Below, piece by piece: positions 34,905 to 46,215 of a DNA stretch of 64,000 nucleotides. The notes beneath the pieces were generated by a model that saw nothing but the letters and a program-made list of their open reading frames with translations, had not been told where the DNA came from and searched no databases. The DNA is from Aplectana chamaeleonis (lineage: Eukaryota > Nematoda > Chromadorea > Rhabditida > Cosmocercidae), in the NCBI GenBank assembly GCA_029168955.1, contig JAPDOI010000893.1, positions 84,501-148,500 of the forward strand, in the 5' to 3' direction. The stretch's first letter is position 1, and every line of letters starts with the position of its first letter. The translations under genes were made by a program, and so were the position numbers.

Positions 34905-35125
34905 GACTCCATTCGGCCCCTTACGGCGTCTGACGCATTTCCATTTGGGTCTCGCATATTTTTTTGTCGTCTGACGCACTCCGCCATGGGACACGCGCGC
35001 TTTCCACGGGAACCTGCGCACTCCCACTTCAGTCCTGTATAGTTTGTCCGACGTTCGGCGCATTCTCAATGGGGTTCCGCACACTGAATCCTGCGTCCGG
35101 CGCACTGTCACTAGGGTCCCGCAGG
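34905..35125 (-). repeat. Degenerate 42-bp minisatellite units
   Basis: Several diverged units (GGCGTCTGACGCA, CGTCCGGCGCACTGTCACT) in the same orientation as 11170-12262. A shorter trace is at 34728-34790. A two-unit trace also occurs at 10798-10870. Confidence 0.7.
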
Positions 35126-35169
35126 TTATAACTCAGAGAACAATCAATTCTGCGTCTGTATATCTCTGG

Positions 35170-35265
35170 AGTTGGCAGCGCTGTCGCCCCAAGAGCGACC
35201 GGACAGCGGCCGAGGCTGCTATGACCGCGGTGTCAGTTAGCCCCACGGCCGCTGTCCGGGCGATG
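35170..35265. repeat. GC-rich hairpin
   Basis: GACCGGACAGCGGCCGAGGC is mirrored by CACGGCCGCTGTCCGGGCG about 35 bp later. Confidence 0.5.
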
Positions 35266-35825
35266 ACGTCATAATTGGAAGGAGCCAGTCCAGCTCCGAG
35301 CGATGGTTTCTCTGAGGGTTGCATTCATTTGCTATGTGAGGGGGGGAGGACATAGCGTAAGGCAAAACTAGAAATTAGAAAAGACCATTTCACCACCCGA
35401 ATCCCAGATATCCGAAAAAATCATGGTGAATTTTTGCGGCATTATGATTTCAGTTTTATTAAAACCCTTTATTTCCTGACAAAAGTCTGGCCAAGTATCC
35501 ATACTTGACCTCACTTGTAAAATAATTTGCATTCGCAGCAGAGAAGTTTAAAGGCTGACGCAATCACTCAGCTTCCGCCACTGACAGTGCGAGCGGCGGA
35601 TCAGAGAAGCATCACGAACTTCTTGAGTAGCTTTTCAGACTGACAGAAATTTAATTCCAAGTGAAAAACTCAGAATATCGATAGTTAACTTTTTGACTAA
35701 CTTCATTGAAGGTCAACGAGGGTGCGATTTCGCAGAAAGGGCTAAAACCGAGCAAATTAACGGACTTTATGAGGTGCGAAAGTCTCGAACACAAGCAGTC
35801 ACAGATGTCATGTTACATACGTAGA

Positions 35826-36178
35826 TAAACTAGGCAAACGCAACGCTCATATCCAAGTTTCGTTTAACTTTGCTAAGATAAGTTGAACGGAGAAGCTTGT
35901 AAAATTCGACCCCTCGTCCTTCACTACCTACACTTATCAATAGTTGGTCTATGTTCGACTGCCAGACTGCATTTTCAATCACATTAGTTTCACTACATTT
36001 ATCAACCTTTTCCAAATGTTCTGTCATTGGACGCCAGATCGGTTTCAATAATATTCCCAGACATTTTTTATTGTTAAACTAAACTGAGATGCTTCATATT
36101 TTCGCTCCAGCCGCGAAGCGGCTGGAGAGGTTTGATTTATTTCTTGCTTTTTCGTTGGTTATGCTTCGAAATATGACC
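35826..36178. repeat. Fragment of the fold-back family, interrupted by the hAT element
   Basis: Related to one arm of 2893-3535 (TTGCTAAGATAAGTTGAACGGAGAAGC and neighbours). It resumes after the hAT element at 37794 (CATTACCTCAGGAAACTAGAC), matching the outer end of that family. The opposite arm is missing. Confidence 0.65.
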
Positions 36179-36186
36179 ATGCCAAA

Positions 36187-37785
36187 CAGGGCTGTGCGGA
36201 ACTGTTCCGTTTCCGTATTTCCGGTGTTTTTCGGGAGGTTCCATTCCGCTTCCATTTCCGAGTTTTTGGGCCTGGAAACGGAATAAATTAGTGCAACATG
36301 ATCTATGATAGTGGGTCTAGGCAAGGATTTTTGAAGGTTGCATGAGACGCTGGAATTTGCATCCGACTTTTTGTGTTCAAGCGAATATCTGAGCTTGGCT
36401 GAGATCATTCACGAGTTTCGTCGGCCTGAAATCGAAACCCTATAGAATGATGACACAAAATGGGCGTGGCAGGAATCTGAACGCTTTTTGAGGATTTTTT
36501 TCAAATATGTAGTCTTCTCTTCTTGAATCCACTTCTTGGCTTGTTTACCGCCGCGATAGCAACAATGATCGAGACAGTTTTCGTTTTGCACGTGCACGTG
36601 TCTTCCAGAAAATAGCCTTGGCGGAGACAGCTGGAGGTGACCACGGGCAGCGGCGACGCTCGTTTAAAGGCAGTGGTCACGATGAAAAACGTTATCGAAA
36701 AAACTACAAGAATCAGCTTAGATATAAAACAGCTCAAAAACTATGAAGGTAGCGCGGTGAAAAACGGGCTAGAATTAGAGTTCTTAAGACCCTAAATTTC
36801 CAGTTCGTGCGCACGTGCACAGAAAGATCACAGTCTCGTGCCAAGCAGTCAAAAATCATCGACACTCAGAGGAAGAAATACATGCAAATTTACCTAATAA
36901 AACAGTTTGACAATGAAAGCAAGCACTTCAGTCAATGTTTTTGACTAGATCTGTACATAAATCCGAAAGTTCATTGATTGAAATTCAATTTCAAGCCAGC
37001 TGATGTTCTTGATATTAGAGATCATCGATGCCGATGATGTGGGGTGGACTCGTCCATCATCAAAAGATAAGAGAGTTCAGGCTTCGAATTTGGCTCAGGA
37101 CAGCGTTTTTTTCGCGATTTTTTCTTATAGGTTCTACTACTCTATACCCAGAAAAGGATTTAGAGAGGAAAAGAAGACGAGCATATTTGAGCGCGACCAC
37201 TGCCTTTAAGGCAGATCATAAGAGAATTTTCTCATCTCGCCGAGGAGATTTCTTTTCATTTTTCACATTCAGTCGTTCGATATTTTGTCGAACAGGCAGA
37301 TATGATTCGAAAGAAGAAAAAGTAGTCGCTGCTTATCTGAAAATTGACTTCTGATCAGCCTTGAAGGACACCTGGCGCAGCTTGAACTGCTTTCTTGAGG
37401 ACAGACTGTACACCAGAGGTGTGCGGCAACGGAAAATAAAATTTCGGCAAACGTCCAGCAAACTGCAATCGGCACACTGCAGATACCGCACACCCCTGCT
37501 GTACACCGTTTCGAGATTGCCTTTCCGGATTTCCAGAAGCGAGACTTCGAAATCGTTGAATGCCTTGTAGTGACTTTATTTTGAATAATCAACAGTATAT
37601 TGACTGAAAGCATTGGTTATTGAATGAGAGATGCGGGCCATGAGCAGTAGCGAAGCGTGAGAAGGAGACAACCCGAAATTTTTTTGGTCTCTTCCGTTTC
37701 CGTTACCGCTTTTCCGTTTCCGACATTTTTGACCATTTTTCTTCCGTTTCCGAAAATCTCGAAAAAAAAGTTCCGCACAGTCCTG
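36187..37785. mobile_element. hAT-type element, 1.6 kb, with perfect 8-bp target duplication
   Basis: Ends are CAGGGCTGTGCGGAAC and GTTCCGCACAGTCCTG, flanked by ATGCCAAA at 36179-36186 and 37786-37793. Next to each end are short tandem CCGTTTC-type repeats. CAGGG termini and an 8-bp duplication are the hAT signature. No hAT transposase (dimerisation domain or BED finger) was recognised, so it is non-autonomous. It contains the TTAA MITE 36668-37205 and splits a fold-back fragment. Confidence 0.85.
36668..37205 (+). mobile_element. TTAA-flanked MITE, 538 bp (family T, copy 2), inside a hAT element
   Basis: Very close copy of 1468-2004 with intact TTAA on both sides (36664-36667 and 37206-37209). 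It sits within the hAT element 36187-37785 and is therefore younger. Confidence 0.8.
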
Positions 37786-38279
37786 ATGCCAAACCATTAC
37801 CTCAGGAAACTAGACTTTTAGAAATATCTCTTTCGATTCTGAAATGGAAGATTTTGAACAAAATTGTGACGAAAGGGCACAAAAACGCCTTTTTGAGTTC
37901 TGTTTTCACCCAAAACGAAAAAATAGTCGGCACTGATCGCACTGATACTTTGCGCTCCTGCAAACATATCACGAACACCTTAGCCAATATGTTACGCAAG
38001 GCTTCTGTAACATGTTGCTATAGCTGCGGAAAGCTGCCCCTATGCGCGACCGGCAGGTGTTTGCAAAGATGAAGCAAAGCTTTTATGCTTGCGTGCTGAA
38101 CATGTCGGTAGGAGCCTCGCTATATTTCGGTGCCGGGTCAAGCAATGTTGGAAATTTTCAAAAGTGGGAGCTCGATACCAAACTTGAAAAATTGGGGGTC
38201 GTACCGCCGGATTTTTCCGATTCCTTTTTTTCGATCTGGACTCAGCTCCACCACAGAATGTTTCCTACACAACCAAGAG

Positions 38280-39325
38280 TTGTTCAGACCGGTTTGTCAA
38301 CCGCTGGTGACCTAAATACTCGTCAAAACTGCAATTGTTCAAATGGCGAAAAAATGGTTTTCGGGGGCCTTCTAGTGTCATGTATTATGCTTTGATGGGA
38401 CGTAACTTAGCGGTTCGGGTAAACAGATCTAGTATTGAAGCAGAAAAAAGCGAAGCCGCTACTATAGAAGGAGAAATAAAACATTTCCTCGTTGGAAAAG
38501 GTGGTGTAAAAGTCCGTTTTTTCCAAATGGCCCTTACAGCCTTGGTTTTCACTTCTATGTAGAAAGCGGCAGTCGAGCAAAAGATGCATCTACTGGCTGG
38601 TTATCGAAAACTACATTAGCGGGATTGTCTCTGAAGAATTTTGTTTTGAGGTTTCCACATCGTACGTGAAAAGAGTGCGGTGAGAAGAAATCTCAGAAAA
38701 GTTTTCTTTGAAAAAATCCAGCTAATGTATATTTCGATAATCATTCAGAAGGTGCTCCTTCTGATCGACTGCCGCTGTTCAAAAATGAAAACGCGGCTGA
38801 AATGGCGATTTGGAAAAAACGGCCTTTTTACACCACTTTTCCAACTTGCGATTTTTTCTATTTCTTAATTTAGACAAGCGCCTTTGTTTTTATCCACTTT
38901 ATTGCTGGGTCTATTTTACCAAACCACTGAGTAGTGGCCCATCAGAGCATTGTTCATGACACTGGAAGGCCCCCAAAAACCATTTATCCGCTACTTGGAG
39001 AACTGCGATTTTGACGAGTATTCAGGTCACCAGCGGTTGGACAAGCTGAAACTTTGAGAAAAACCGTTTTAAGTGATTTTGAGATAATTTCATGCCTAAT
39101 CAAGCCGACCTGAGAAAAGCATTTTTTCTGTCATTTGGGATCGCGGCAAAGGGGGGAGGGAGCACATGGTGAGGTACAAAATCACGAGGAAATTTTAAAA
39201 AAAATCCAGCTTATCTAGTTCTCGATAACCACCCAGTAGGTGCACCTTTTACCCGACTGCCACCTTCTAGAATTGAAACCCAAGGCTGTAAGGGCCATTT
39301 GCAGAAAACGAAAGTCATGATAATT
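38280..39325. repeat. Nested inverted repeats around AAGGCCCCCGAAAACC
   Basis: 38290-38400 (CTGGTGACCTAAATACTCGTCAAAA, AATGGTTTTCGGGGGCCTTC) is mirrored at 38930-39045. 38505-38620 (CGACTGCC, CTGGTTATCGA) is mirrored at 38700-38830 and again at 39190-39320. It is a fold-back with duplicated inner arms. Confidence 0.65.
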
Positions 39326-39434
39326 ACTTCCCCCCCCCCCAAAAAAAAATCATGATAATTAATTCCAATATTATCCTCTGGTATCGTGATGGTGAACGCA
39401 TATGCAGGATTTGCTTGTTTGATGGAGTTAAGGC

Positions 39435-40326
39435 CAGGGATGTGCGTAATAGAAAATTTGTAATTCGTTAGTCGTTAGTCGTTCAACCGGCCGAAACCCT
39501 CGTTAGTCGTTAGTCGTTAATCGTTAGTCGTTAGAAGTCTAGGCTTTAAAAATAAGCACAGTTGAGGCAGGAAAAAGCCTTTATGAATAGAAAAAGAAGG
39601 AAGGCACACCAATTTTTCAATAGTTGTTCTTTTCCCGACGTCGCTAGTTCAGCGCGCGCGTCGTTTCGAGCTTGCTCCCCATAAGAGGGGGGGGGGAAGG
39701 TCGCAGGAAATTAAAATCCCAATGAAAATCAACTCATAGGTCCCAGCACCACTTTGTAGAAATCGCATATCTCGAATTTATGACTGAAAATCGGAGGAAA
39801 GCGCCTTTCACAATCCAATTATCGGATGTAGTTCCTGTCGGTGCGCAGTTGTGGTCTGCAGGCACCGCTCCATATTATCTTCTCTGATAGTGCCCTCTTA
39901 AAAAATCTCCGCTGAAGCCGGTCAGTGTCGGAACTGGTTCACTGACCCTACCACCATAATTTCGCGCGACCGACACGAAGTCGCACAAACGCTGCACGGG
40001 ACCTTTCGCAATAATCGGTGGAGGTAATAATGTGGGGGTTCCAGAACTGCGAAGCAGTTTCACTAGAATTGATAAATACTGAAGGCTATGGTTATTTTGT
40101 ACCACCCACCGCGAAAAACCAGCAGAGAACTATCTATCATTTCTGGATCTGGAGTAATCATTGGTTTGAAGCGCGATGTGAATCAATATTGATTTTCTAA
40201 CGAATTTTGAGATTGCTTACGAAAAAATTTCAAATTTCGTTAGTCGTTATTCGTTAGACGTAACACCCAAAAAGCCCCTTAGTCGTTAAATTCGTTAGTC
40301 GTTAGTCGTAATTACGCACATCCGTG
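39435..40326. mobile_element. hAT-type element, 892 bp, with perfect 8-bp target duplication
   Basis: Starts CAGGGATGTGCGTAAT and ends ATTACGCACATCCGTG, flanked by GTTAAGGC at 39427-39434 and 40327-40334. Sub-terminal regions are tandem CGTTAGT heptamers (39460-39540 and 40230-40310). The interior is unique and has no transposase. Confidence 0.88.
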
Positions 40327-40334
40327 GTTAAGGC

Positions 40335-41529
40335 TCCGTTTTGTCCGCTGCGTCGTGGCGTCTCCGCTAGAGTATTCATAGTCTCCGTAAGCGCGCGACG
40401 TAGGTAGAAAGTATTCATACTATTAGTATTCATACGTGCCGCGCTGGCGTTGAGGAGTATGAATAGCGCTTAAGCGTCAGTGCGATATTTCGCTTCTGAA
40501 AAATTTTACGACCAAGTGCAAACGAGAAGCCTTTTGGTTTATACTCTCAAAAGAGCAAAACGTTCCATCTATGATGCCCATGTTGGAATGTATCAAAACT
40601 CGTGAATTCGGTGGTTGCCTAGTTATAGGAAAAGTGCTCCGAAGTAACTCCCACGTGGAATTTGTTTCAAAAATATCCTGTTTCTGTTGAAGCTACGTGT
40701 TTTCAAAATGGTATGTTTTTTGTATTAATATTAAATTTTGGTCATTTTCAAGACCATCACCCTGCTTTCTCACCAATTTAGTCCCTTCCGCCCCTCTCCT
40801 TCTGCTCCCTCTCATCGCTATCTAATCCCCTTCGGCAATGATTATTCATTCCCCTGTTTTGCCATCCGAATTTGTTTTTCATCGTCCCTGCGCCTCGCTC
40901 AAGTGTCTCCACGTGCGAGTCTATGTACATGCTCCTTCATTCTTGCCTATAATTTACGAAGTCATCAAATTTCTCTTCAATTTTCCTCCCTCCACCCTCT
41001 TTCAATGAGCTGTTTGAGGTCTGCCCTCCCATTGAATATCAACTTACCCGCTATTAATTTCCGTCTAGCTATCGCTTTCCCCGCCCTATTCCAATAATTA
41101 TGTGCCACATTCATTTTCTCGCTCAAATTTGATACCCCGCCGTTTATTGCGCCAAATTTCACGCGTTTCGTCCGTATTCGTTTGGCATTTTTAGATTTTT
41201 CAAAGCGGGCAACTAATATAGAAATGATTCGGTAAATACTCTTCCCTCACCAATTAATACCTTTTTAGATTATGTGCAAATTTTTCACTCTTGTCCTTAC
41301 CTGATTTGTGTATTCCTTCCAACTGAAGTCCTGAAATGTTGTGAATTTGAAAGAAAGAAATTATGTTTTTTGTACATTTGTTGCGATAGATTGCGTATCT
41401 TCCGCTCATTTCTCATGTTTCTCCCTTCATTATCGCTCGTTAACTTAGTCAAAAGTTTATTTTTATCAGCATTCAAACTAGGGACTTGCTCCCCTCCCAG
41501 GTCTAGTTGGCCTTCATACATTTAGGCCT
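40335..41529. other. Unique pyrimidine-rich region, no gene recognised
   Basis: The plus strand from 40770 to 41110 is strongly C/T-rich (TCCCTTCCGCCCCTCTCC and similar). That keeps a 119-codon frame open without any recognisable motif. It could be regulatory or untranslated sequence. Confidence 0.4.
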
Positions 41530-41672
41530 TTCACCAAATTTGGTCGAGTGAATGGATGGGACCGCGGCGTTAGATTGTCGCTAGCGATCAAAATCCTGTT
41601 ATCTTTTTGTGATGCGAATGGCGCATGGTTGCCCCAGCTTATCGCGTCTGGGTCAATTGCTGGACTAAATCT
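41530..41672. mobile_element. Short MITE with CAAATTTGGTCGAGTGAATGG end, copy 1
   Basis: Family with CAAAT(C/T)TGGTC.AGTGAATGGA at one end and its complement at the other, and a GACCGCGGCG...GATTGTCGCTAGCGATC interior. Related copies are at 42528-42715, 45870-46017 and 61600-61860. Confidence 0.55.
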
Positions 41673-42527
41673 GAATTCGGATTCATGAACTGCCGTTGAA
41701 CCATGAGCTACAGTTGAATTTTCTGTGGAAAAAGCACGCAATCTTTGGAGGCAAACCCAAGCGTAGTCCATGGTTCGCGTTCGAAAATCCTAGCCCAAAA
41801 AATGCTGTTCGAGTGTTCTACTTGCTTCCAATCCCCAACAAATCAATATTGAGGCACCGGAATGACGTTTTTTTGAAGTAATCGAGAGTCCTCACTGCAC
41901 TCGACAGGAAGTAACGCAATTCATTCCTTCTCTGCCCCTTTTCTAAGTTTTGTTTAGTTTTGTTTTTTCCTAATTTGCAAAAGTATGTGTAACATCCGTC
42001 GCTTAGTTACAGCACCGCTCATTCCCCTCACAAAAAATGCGTTCCGCGACGCTTCTTTTCTTCACGAAGCGCCGCGTAGCCATCAGGTCCAAGAAACAGA
42101 TTCACTAAAACAACAATGTGTGAAAATGACAATTTCATCTCCTGAAATAGATCGAAAATTGCATATTTGCGTCTCGGTACGCTTTACTGTGAAGCACTCT
42201 GACTTGAATTTATCATATCCTGATCTGAAATCGACGGGATTGCTACGAGAAGTTACGCACTTTTCGATGATTCAGAAAAAAAACCACTTTCACCTACCAT
42301 CGGTTAGGACATCGGCAAGAGTTTAATTTTTTCAGAGATAAAATCAAATCTGCTTCAGACCTAGCAAAGGTTTAATTTGATTCGCATTATTCTATGTAGT
42401 ATTTGTGAAGCAATTTTATCCGTTTATTTTGATACATGCTAATCGTCTCTTCTTCTTTTCTTTCTTTGTGCCAGCTTGTTTTTTTTTGCTCAATGCAGAA
42501 CAACGTGCATGCAGACACGTGAAGGTC

Positions 42528-42715
42528 TTACGACAAATTTGGTTCAACGAGTGAACGAGACGCGATCATTGCGGCGAGCCGTGCGGCGTTCGCGACACTA
42601 CCTCTCGGCGGGGTGTGCATCGCGAGCGACGATCTGCTGCTGCAGTCCCATCCATTCACTTTGTGAACGTCCACACGGTGTTCAGCTAGGGCGCCCAATC
42701 TATCTAAACTGAATT
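42528..42715. mobile_element. Short MITE of the same family, copy 2
   Basis: ACAAATTTGGTTCAACGAGTGAACGAGACGCG at the left and CCATCCATTCACTTTGTG at the right, with GCGTTCGCGACACTACC inside. Confidence 0.5.
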
Positions 42716-42989
42716 ACGGCAGTTTCGAATTTTTAGCGGACCTAGCCTTTAATGTGTGTTGGCGCAAACTCGGTGCAAATATGTTTGCACATGGTATGAC
42801 CTTACGCGCACACTCCCTTGGTTTTTTATCCTAGACCGTTCATCCAAAACGACGCAGGTCTGACAAGACGAGATGAAATGTTTGGATTAGTCTCTTCAAA
42901 TAACCATATCATAAGTAACGCGGTGGTGAGCTTGAGCTAATCCCAAACAGTCTCAGTTAGTCGAATGAGCTGAACTTAATGAAATTTAC

Positions 42990-43290
42990 TAAGTTTCCGA
43001 AGTAACTGCCCTGCAAACCTGCACTTTGGGAAACAGGAGGTTGTGTGCATATGCTGACTCTCTCCTAAACGACATTACTGCGGCAACGAACGGGACGACG
43101 ACGATGTTAACGTCGTTTTCGCCGACGGCAGCAACGACAAAAACGTCGCGACGCGGCATAATCATGCGGCCGCGGCGGCCGACACGGATTGATCTGCATG
43201 TGCTCGAAGCGGCATTCTTTCCCAAACACTCACCAGTCATTTTCCGTCTTTTCGATGCCCTTCTGGCGGTGACTTTCCCTGGGGTCTAAC
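42990..43290 (+). other. GC-rich open stretch, possible orphan exon, unassigned
   Basis: After AACAG (43036) the plus strand is open to 43289, with a Thr-rich start (NDITAATNGTTTMLTSFSPT) and a basic stretch (TSRRGIIMRPRRPTR). GC content is far above the surroundings. The opposite strand is also open (42989-43240). No family was recognised and no good donor is visible, so coding status is unproven. Confidence 0.15.
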
Positions 43291-43547
43291 TGGCGGCCAG
43301 GATTTTCATTTGGCGACCGCTTCGTACTCCCAAGTGACACTGCATTAGGACGGCGAGAAGATGCAATCCGCCCTACACCGCCCCCTCTCGGGCGCCCGCC
43401 CATGCTTGACGAGATTTCCGCCGGATTAGCCGAAGTTGGTTCTGGGATCTTCCTCCTTTTCTGGAGATATGTTTTTATGCCTACCTAGTAAGTGCTGGGA
43501 AGTTTGGTTGAGACCAATGCTTAATTTTTTTTGTCATATTCTATTAA

Positions 43548-43990
43548 AGGCAGGGTTCGCGATAAAAACGACTTTTGAGCTCTCTCCATGAGAATGTAGA
43601 TTTAGTCATCACAAAAGTAAAAATAAGTGAAAAAACCCGGAAATTCGCGGGAAAAACGCTTAAAAACAAAGTGTAACGGCCAATTACCGGTGTCGGCCGG
43701 CCCCCTAATTAACGCGATTTTTATTAATGCTTGCTTATCCGCTATTTATTTTGCTGTTAAAGTAATTAGAGTCTCCAGAACTGTTTAGAAGTTACTTTAG
43801 AAGCAAAATAAAAACTGACAAAACAGGCTTTTACCCAAATTTCCATAATTGGGGGCGGGAGGACACCAAGCCATACTATGTTCCTAAGCGTTTTTTTCTC
43901 CAATTTCTTACCTATTTTCACTTTTGTGATGGCCAGATCTACCATTCCACGGGTAAGACGCAACAACGGATTTTATCGAGAACCCTGCCT
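43548..43990. mobile_element. TTAA-flanked MITE, 443 bp
   Basis: Termini TTAA|AGGCAGGGTTCGCGATAAAA and TTTATCGAGAACCCTGCCT|TTAA, with perfect TTAA on both sides. The sub-terminal sequences (TTGAGCTCTC, ACAAAAGTAAAAATA) are also partly mirrored. Confidence 0.75.
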
Positions 43991-44654
43991 TTAATAGAGT
44001 CGTAATCTAGAGTTTTTTATACCATAGGTTGCAGGTTAATCAAGTATTCGTTTTCTTACTGTTAGTCAAAATCTTTGTAAACCCACAGACGCGAAGGCTC
44101 ATCAGAAATATCTTTATCATCACGACATTGATAGTGAATAGGTCTGCTTAAAACTTATCTAATACGGGACTTGAATCATTCTGAAATCCGTGGGTAACGA
44201 GTCCCAAGGGCTATGAGATGTCTCACATGGTGCGATTTTCCAAAAAACGTGAATCTCACTTCAGTAGTAAACAAACAATCGTCTTATATATCGGAGCTGC
44301 AATCGCTCACGAGCATCCCCATCCGTCATTGAAAGCCTCACCCAACTCCGTGGTCAGACCACTTTTTCTTCTGAAAGGTGTCTGATAGAAGTCTCGCCGC
44401 TAATGTAACACTGCAACAATTAATTAAGGATTTATTAGGTCGGAATTGTGGTTGATTTTCTACTCGGCTTGTCTGTTCCTCAAGACGGAAGCCTCTCCTT
44501 TTTGTACCCTGTGAGTTTTGTCGACTTGCTCTGTTTTTTGATGGAGACAGTTGACATTATTTTGTTGTAGCTCAAACAGCACTTCACTCTTCTTCTTTCT
44601 TTATCGTCTTCGCTGATGTATGTACAATACCGCGCGAATTTTTTGCAAAAAAAA

Positions 44655-45085
44655 GCGTTTTGCGGCATTTTTTGCGCTCACAAAGCTCCGCATCGCTATA
44701 ACTAGCTTCAAAGTAGTCCGATTTGAAGTTGGAATTCATTTCTGAATTGCCGTCATTGAGTGCACCACGATAGTGTTACAAAATGGTAGATTCAACTCCA
44801 GAAGTTCATAGAAAATTGCATAATTGCATCTCACTATGAACTGATCAAACGGTCATGATTGCAGACATCTGTCATTTTTTTGACCTGTGGTCAATGTGAA
44901 TTTTAAAAAGAAAAACGCATTTTTCAACAAAACCGGAGTTCAAAAGACGTTCTACACATATCGCTGCATTCGCCTAGCTGAGAGGAACACGAAAACTCCC
45001 TGAAAATATAATTTTGTCAAATTTCAAGTGAGTTATGGCGATGCAGCGCTTTGTGAGCACAAAAAACGCCGTTCTTGCAAAAAAC
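44655..45085. repeat. Fold-back element
   Basis: GCGTTTT...TTTTTTGCGCTCACAAAGC and CGCATCGCTATAACT at the left are mirrored by AGTTATGGCGATGC and GCTTTGTGAGCACAAAAAAC at the right. Confidence 0.7.
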
Positions 45086-45109
45086 ATGCGCGGTACTGTA
45101 TATGTTGTC

Positions 45110-45600
45110 CGCTTCAGAAGGTACAGTCTACCGCAATGTTAAAAGGTGATGGTGCGGTTGCGGTCGATACATTAACTCTACGGTGGGAAACCTGGCGCTT
45201 TGCCAGCTTTAGTCATCGATCGACAGCACAGCTTCTGGTAGGGTCACGGTTTTTATTCTTTTTTTACGCTTGTTTCTGATTTGTTTTTGTTTCTGGCTCT
45301 TTTACTATTGCGAATAGGGGCTTTTCTCTGGGTTTTTTCAATTCTTTTTTGAAATTGAAAAAATGGCAAATTCTCCTCACGCACTAAGAAAGGCATTACG
45401 CAACACTTAAAGGGTCAGAAACAAAAATAAAGCAGAAACATGCATGAAAAAAAAAGAAAAACCGTAACTCACCCAGAATATCGGCTATGCAGTCGATCGA
45501 TGACGAAATGTGGCTAAGCGCCAGGTTTACCACCGTAGTGTTAGTGTATCGACCGTCACCATCACCTTTTAACATTGCTGTAAACTGTAGACATTATAAG
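45110..45600. repeat. Fold-back element, about 105-bp arms
   Basis: ACAGTCTACCGCAATGTTAA, GGTGATGGTG and GGTCGATACA at the left are mirrored by TGTATCGACCGTCACCATCACC and TTAACATTGCTGTAAACTGT at the right. The 83-codon frame here is inside the arm. Confidence 0.8.
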
Positions 45601-45869
45601 AAACAATAGAAAAAACACAAACACCAAAGAAAGCTCATGACAATTTAACCGTGAAGGGACAATAGTCGAAACTTAGCTGAAAAGGGAAGTTGCTCATTTG
45701 AGAAGTTTAGTTTCGAAGAGCTCTGCAATAGGAGTTGTCTTTGGGAAGCCCACAAAGGATGTTTTCAGAATTTACCCGTTGCCTAATGGTAATGACTCCA
45801 TAACTTTTCCACTTGTCAGTTATTTATCACTAAACTAGTCGGAATTTTAAAGGCCATGTGTTGACCTTC

Positions 45870-46017
45870 CGTCAAATCTAGTTGATTCAATGGACGTATC
45901 CGCGGTGGTAGACTGTCGCTCGTGATAGAAACCACCACGGACCGGTGGTGTCGCGAATGTCGCACGCACGCCGCTAATGACCGCGTCTGGTCCATTCGCT
46001 CGACAAGATTTGGCGAA
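45870..46017. mobile_element. Short MITE of the same family, copy 3
   Basis: CAAATCTAGTTGATTCAATGG at the left is mirrored by CCATTCGCTCGACAAGATTTG at the right. The interior is GGTGGTAGACTGTCGCTCGTG with ACCGGTGGTGTCGCGAATGT. Confidence 0.6.
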
Positions 46018-46166
46018 GAGCCCATACATCGTTTCTTTCCATGTGGTTTTCAGATCCTCTTGGCCACTACCCACCCGTTTGTGATGAAACATCATTGAGA
46101 GGGTGAAGGTTGGTTCCCCGGTGTTGTAGTGCTATCTTGATATCGTATTGTATGTTTCATTGTACA

Positions 46167-46215
46167 TACAAAGTTTGATAATGGGCATATAGCTCGAAAC
46201 GTTGCCGAAATAAAA
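46167..46215 (+). ncRNA. Degenerate Penelope-type 3' end with hammerhead-like remnant
   Basis: TTGATAA (46175-46181) is followed by GGGC-ATATA-GCTC, then GAAAC and an A-rich tail. It resembles the element end at 58575-58610 but the CUGANGA box is mutated. No reverse transcriptase or endonuclease frame is visible upstream. It is probably a relic end. Confidence 0.25.

Noticed and set aside
40738..41097. 119-codon plus-strand frame
   Set aside because: It is Ser/Pro/Leu-rich because of a C/T-rich tract and has no motif or splice context.
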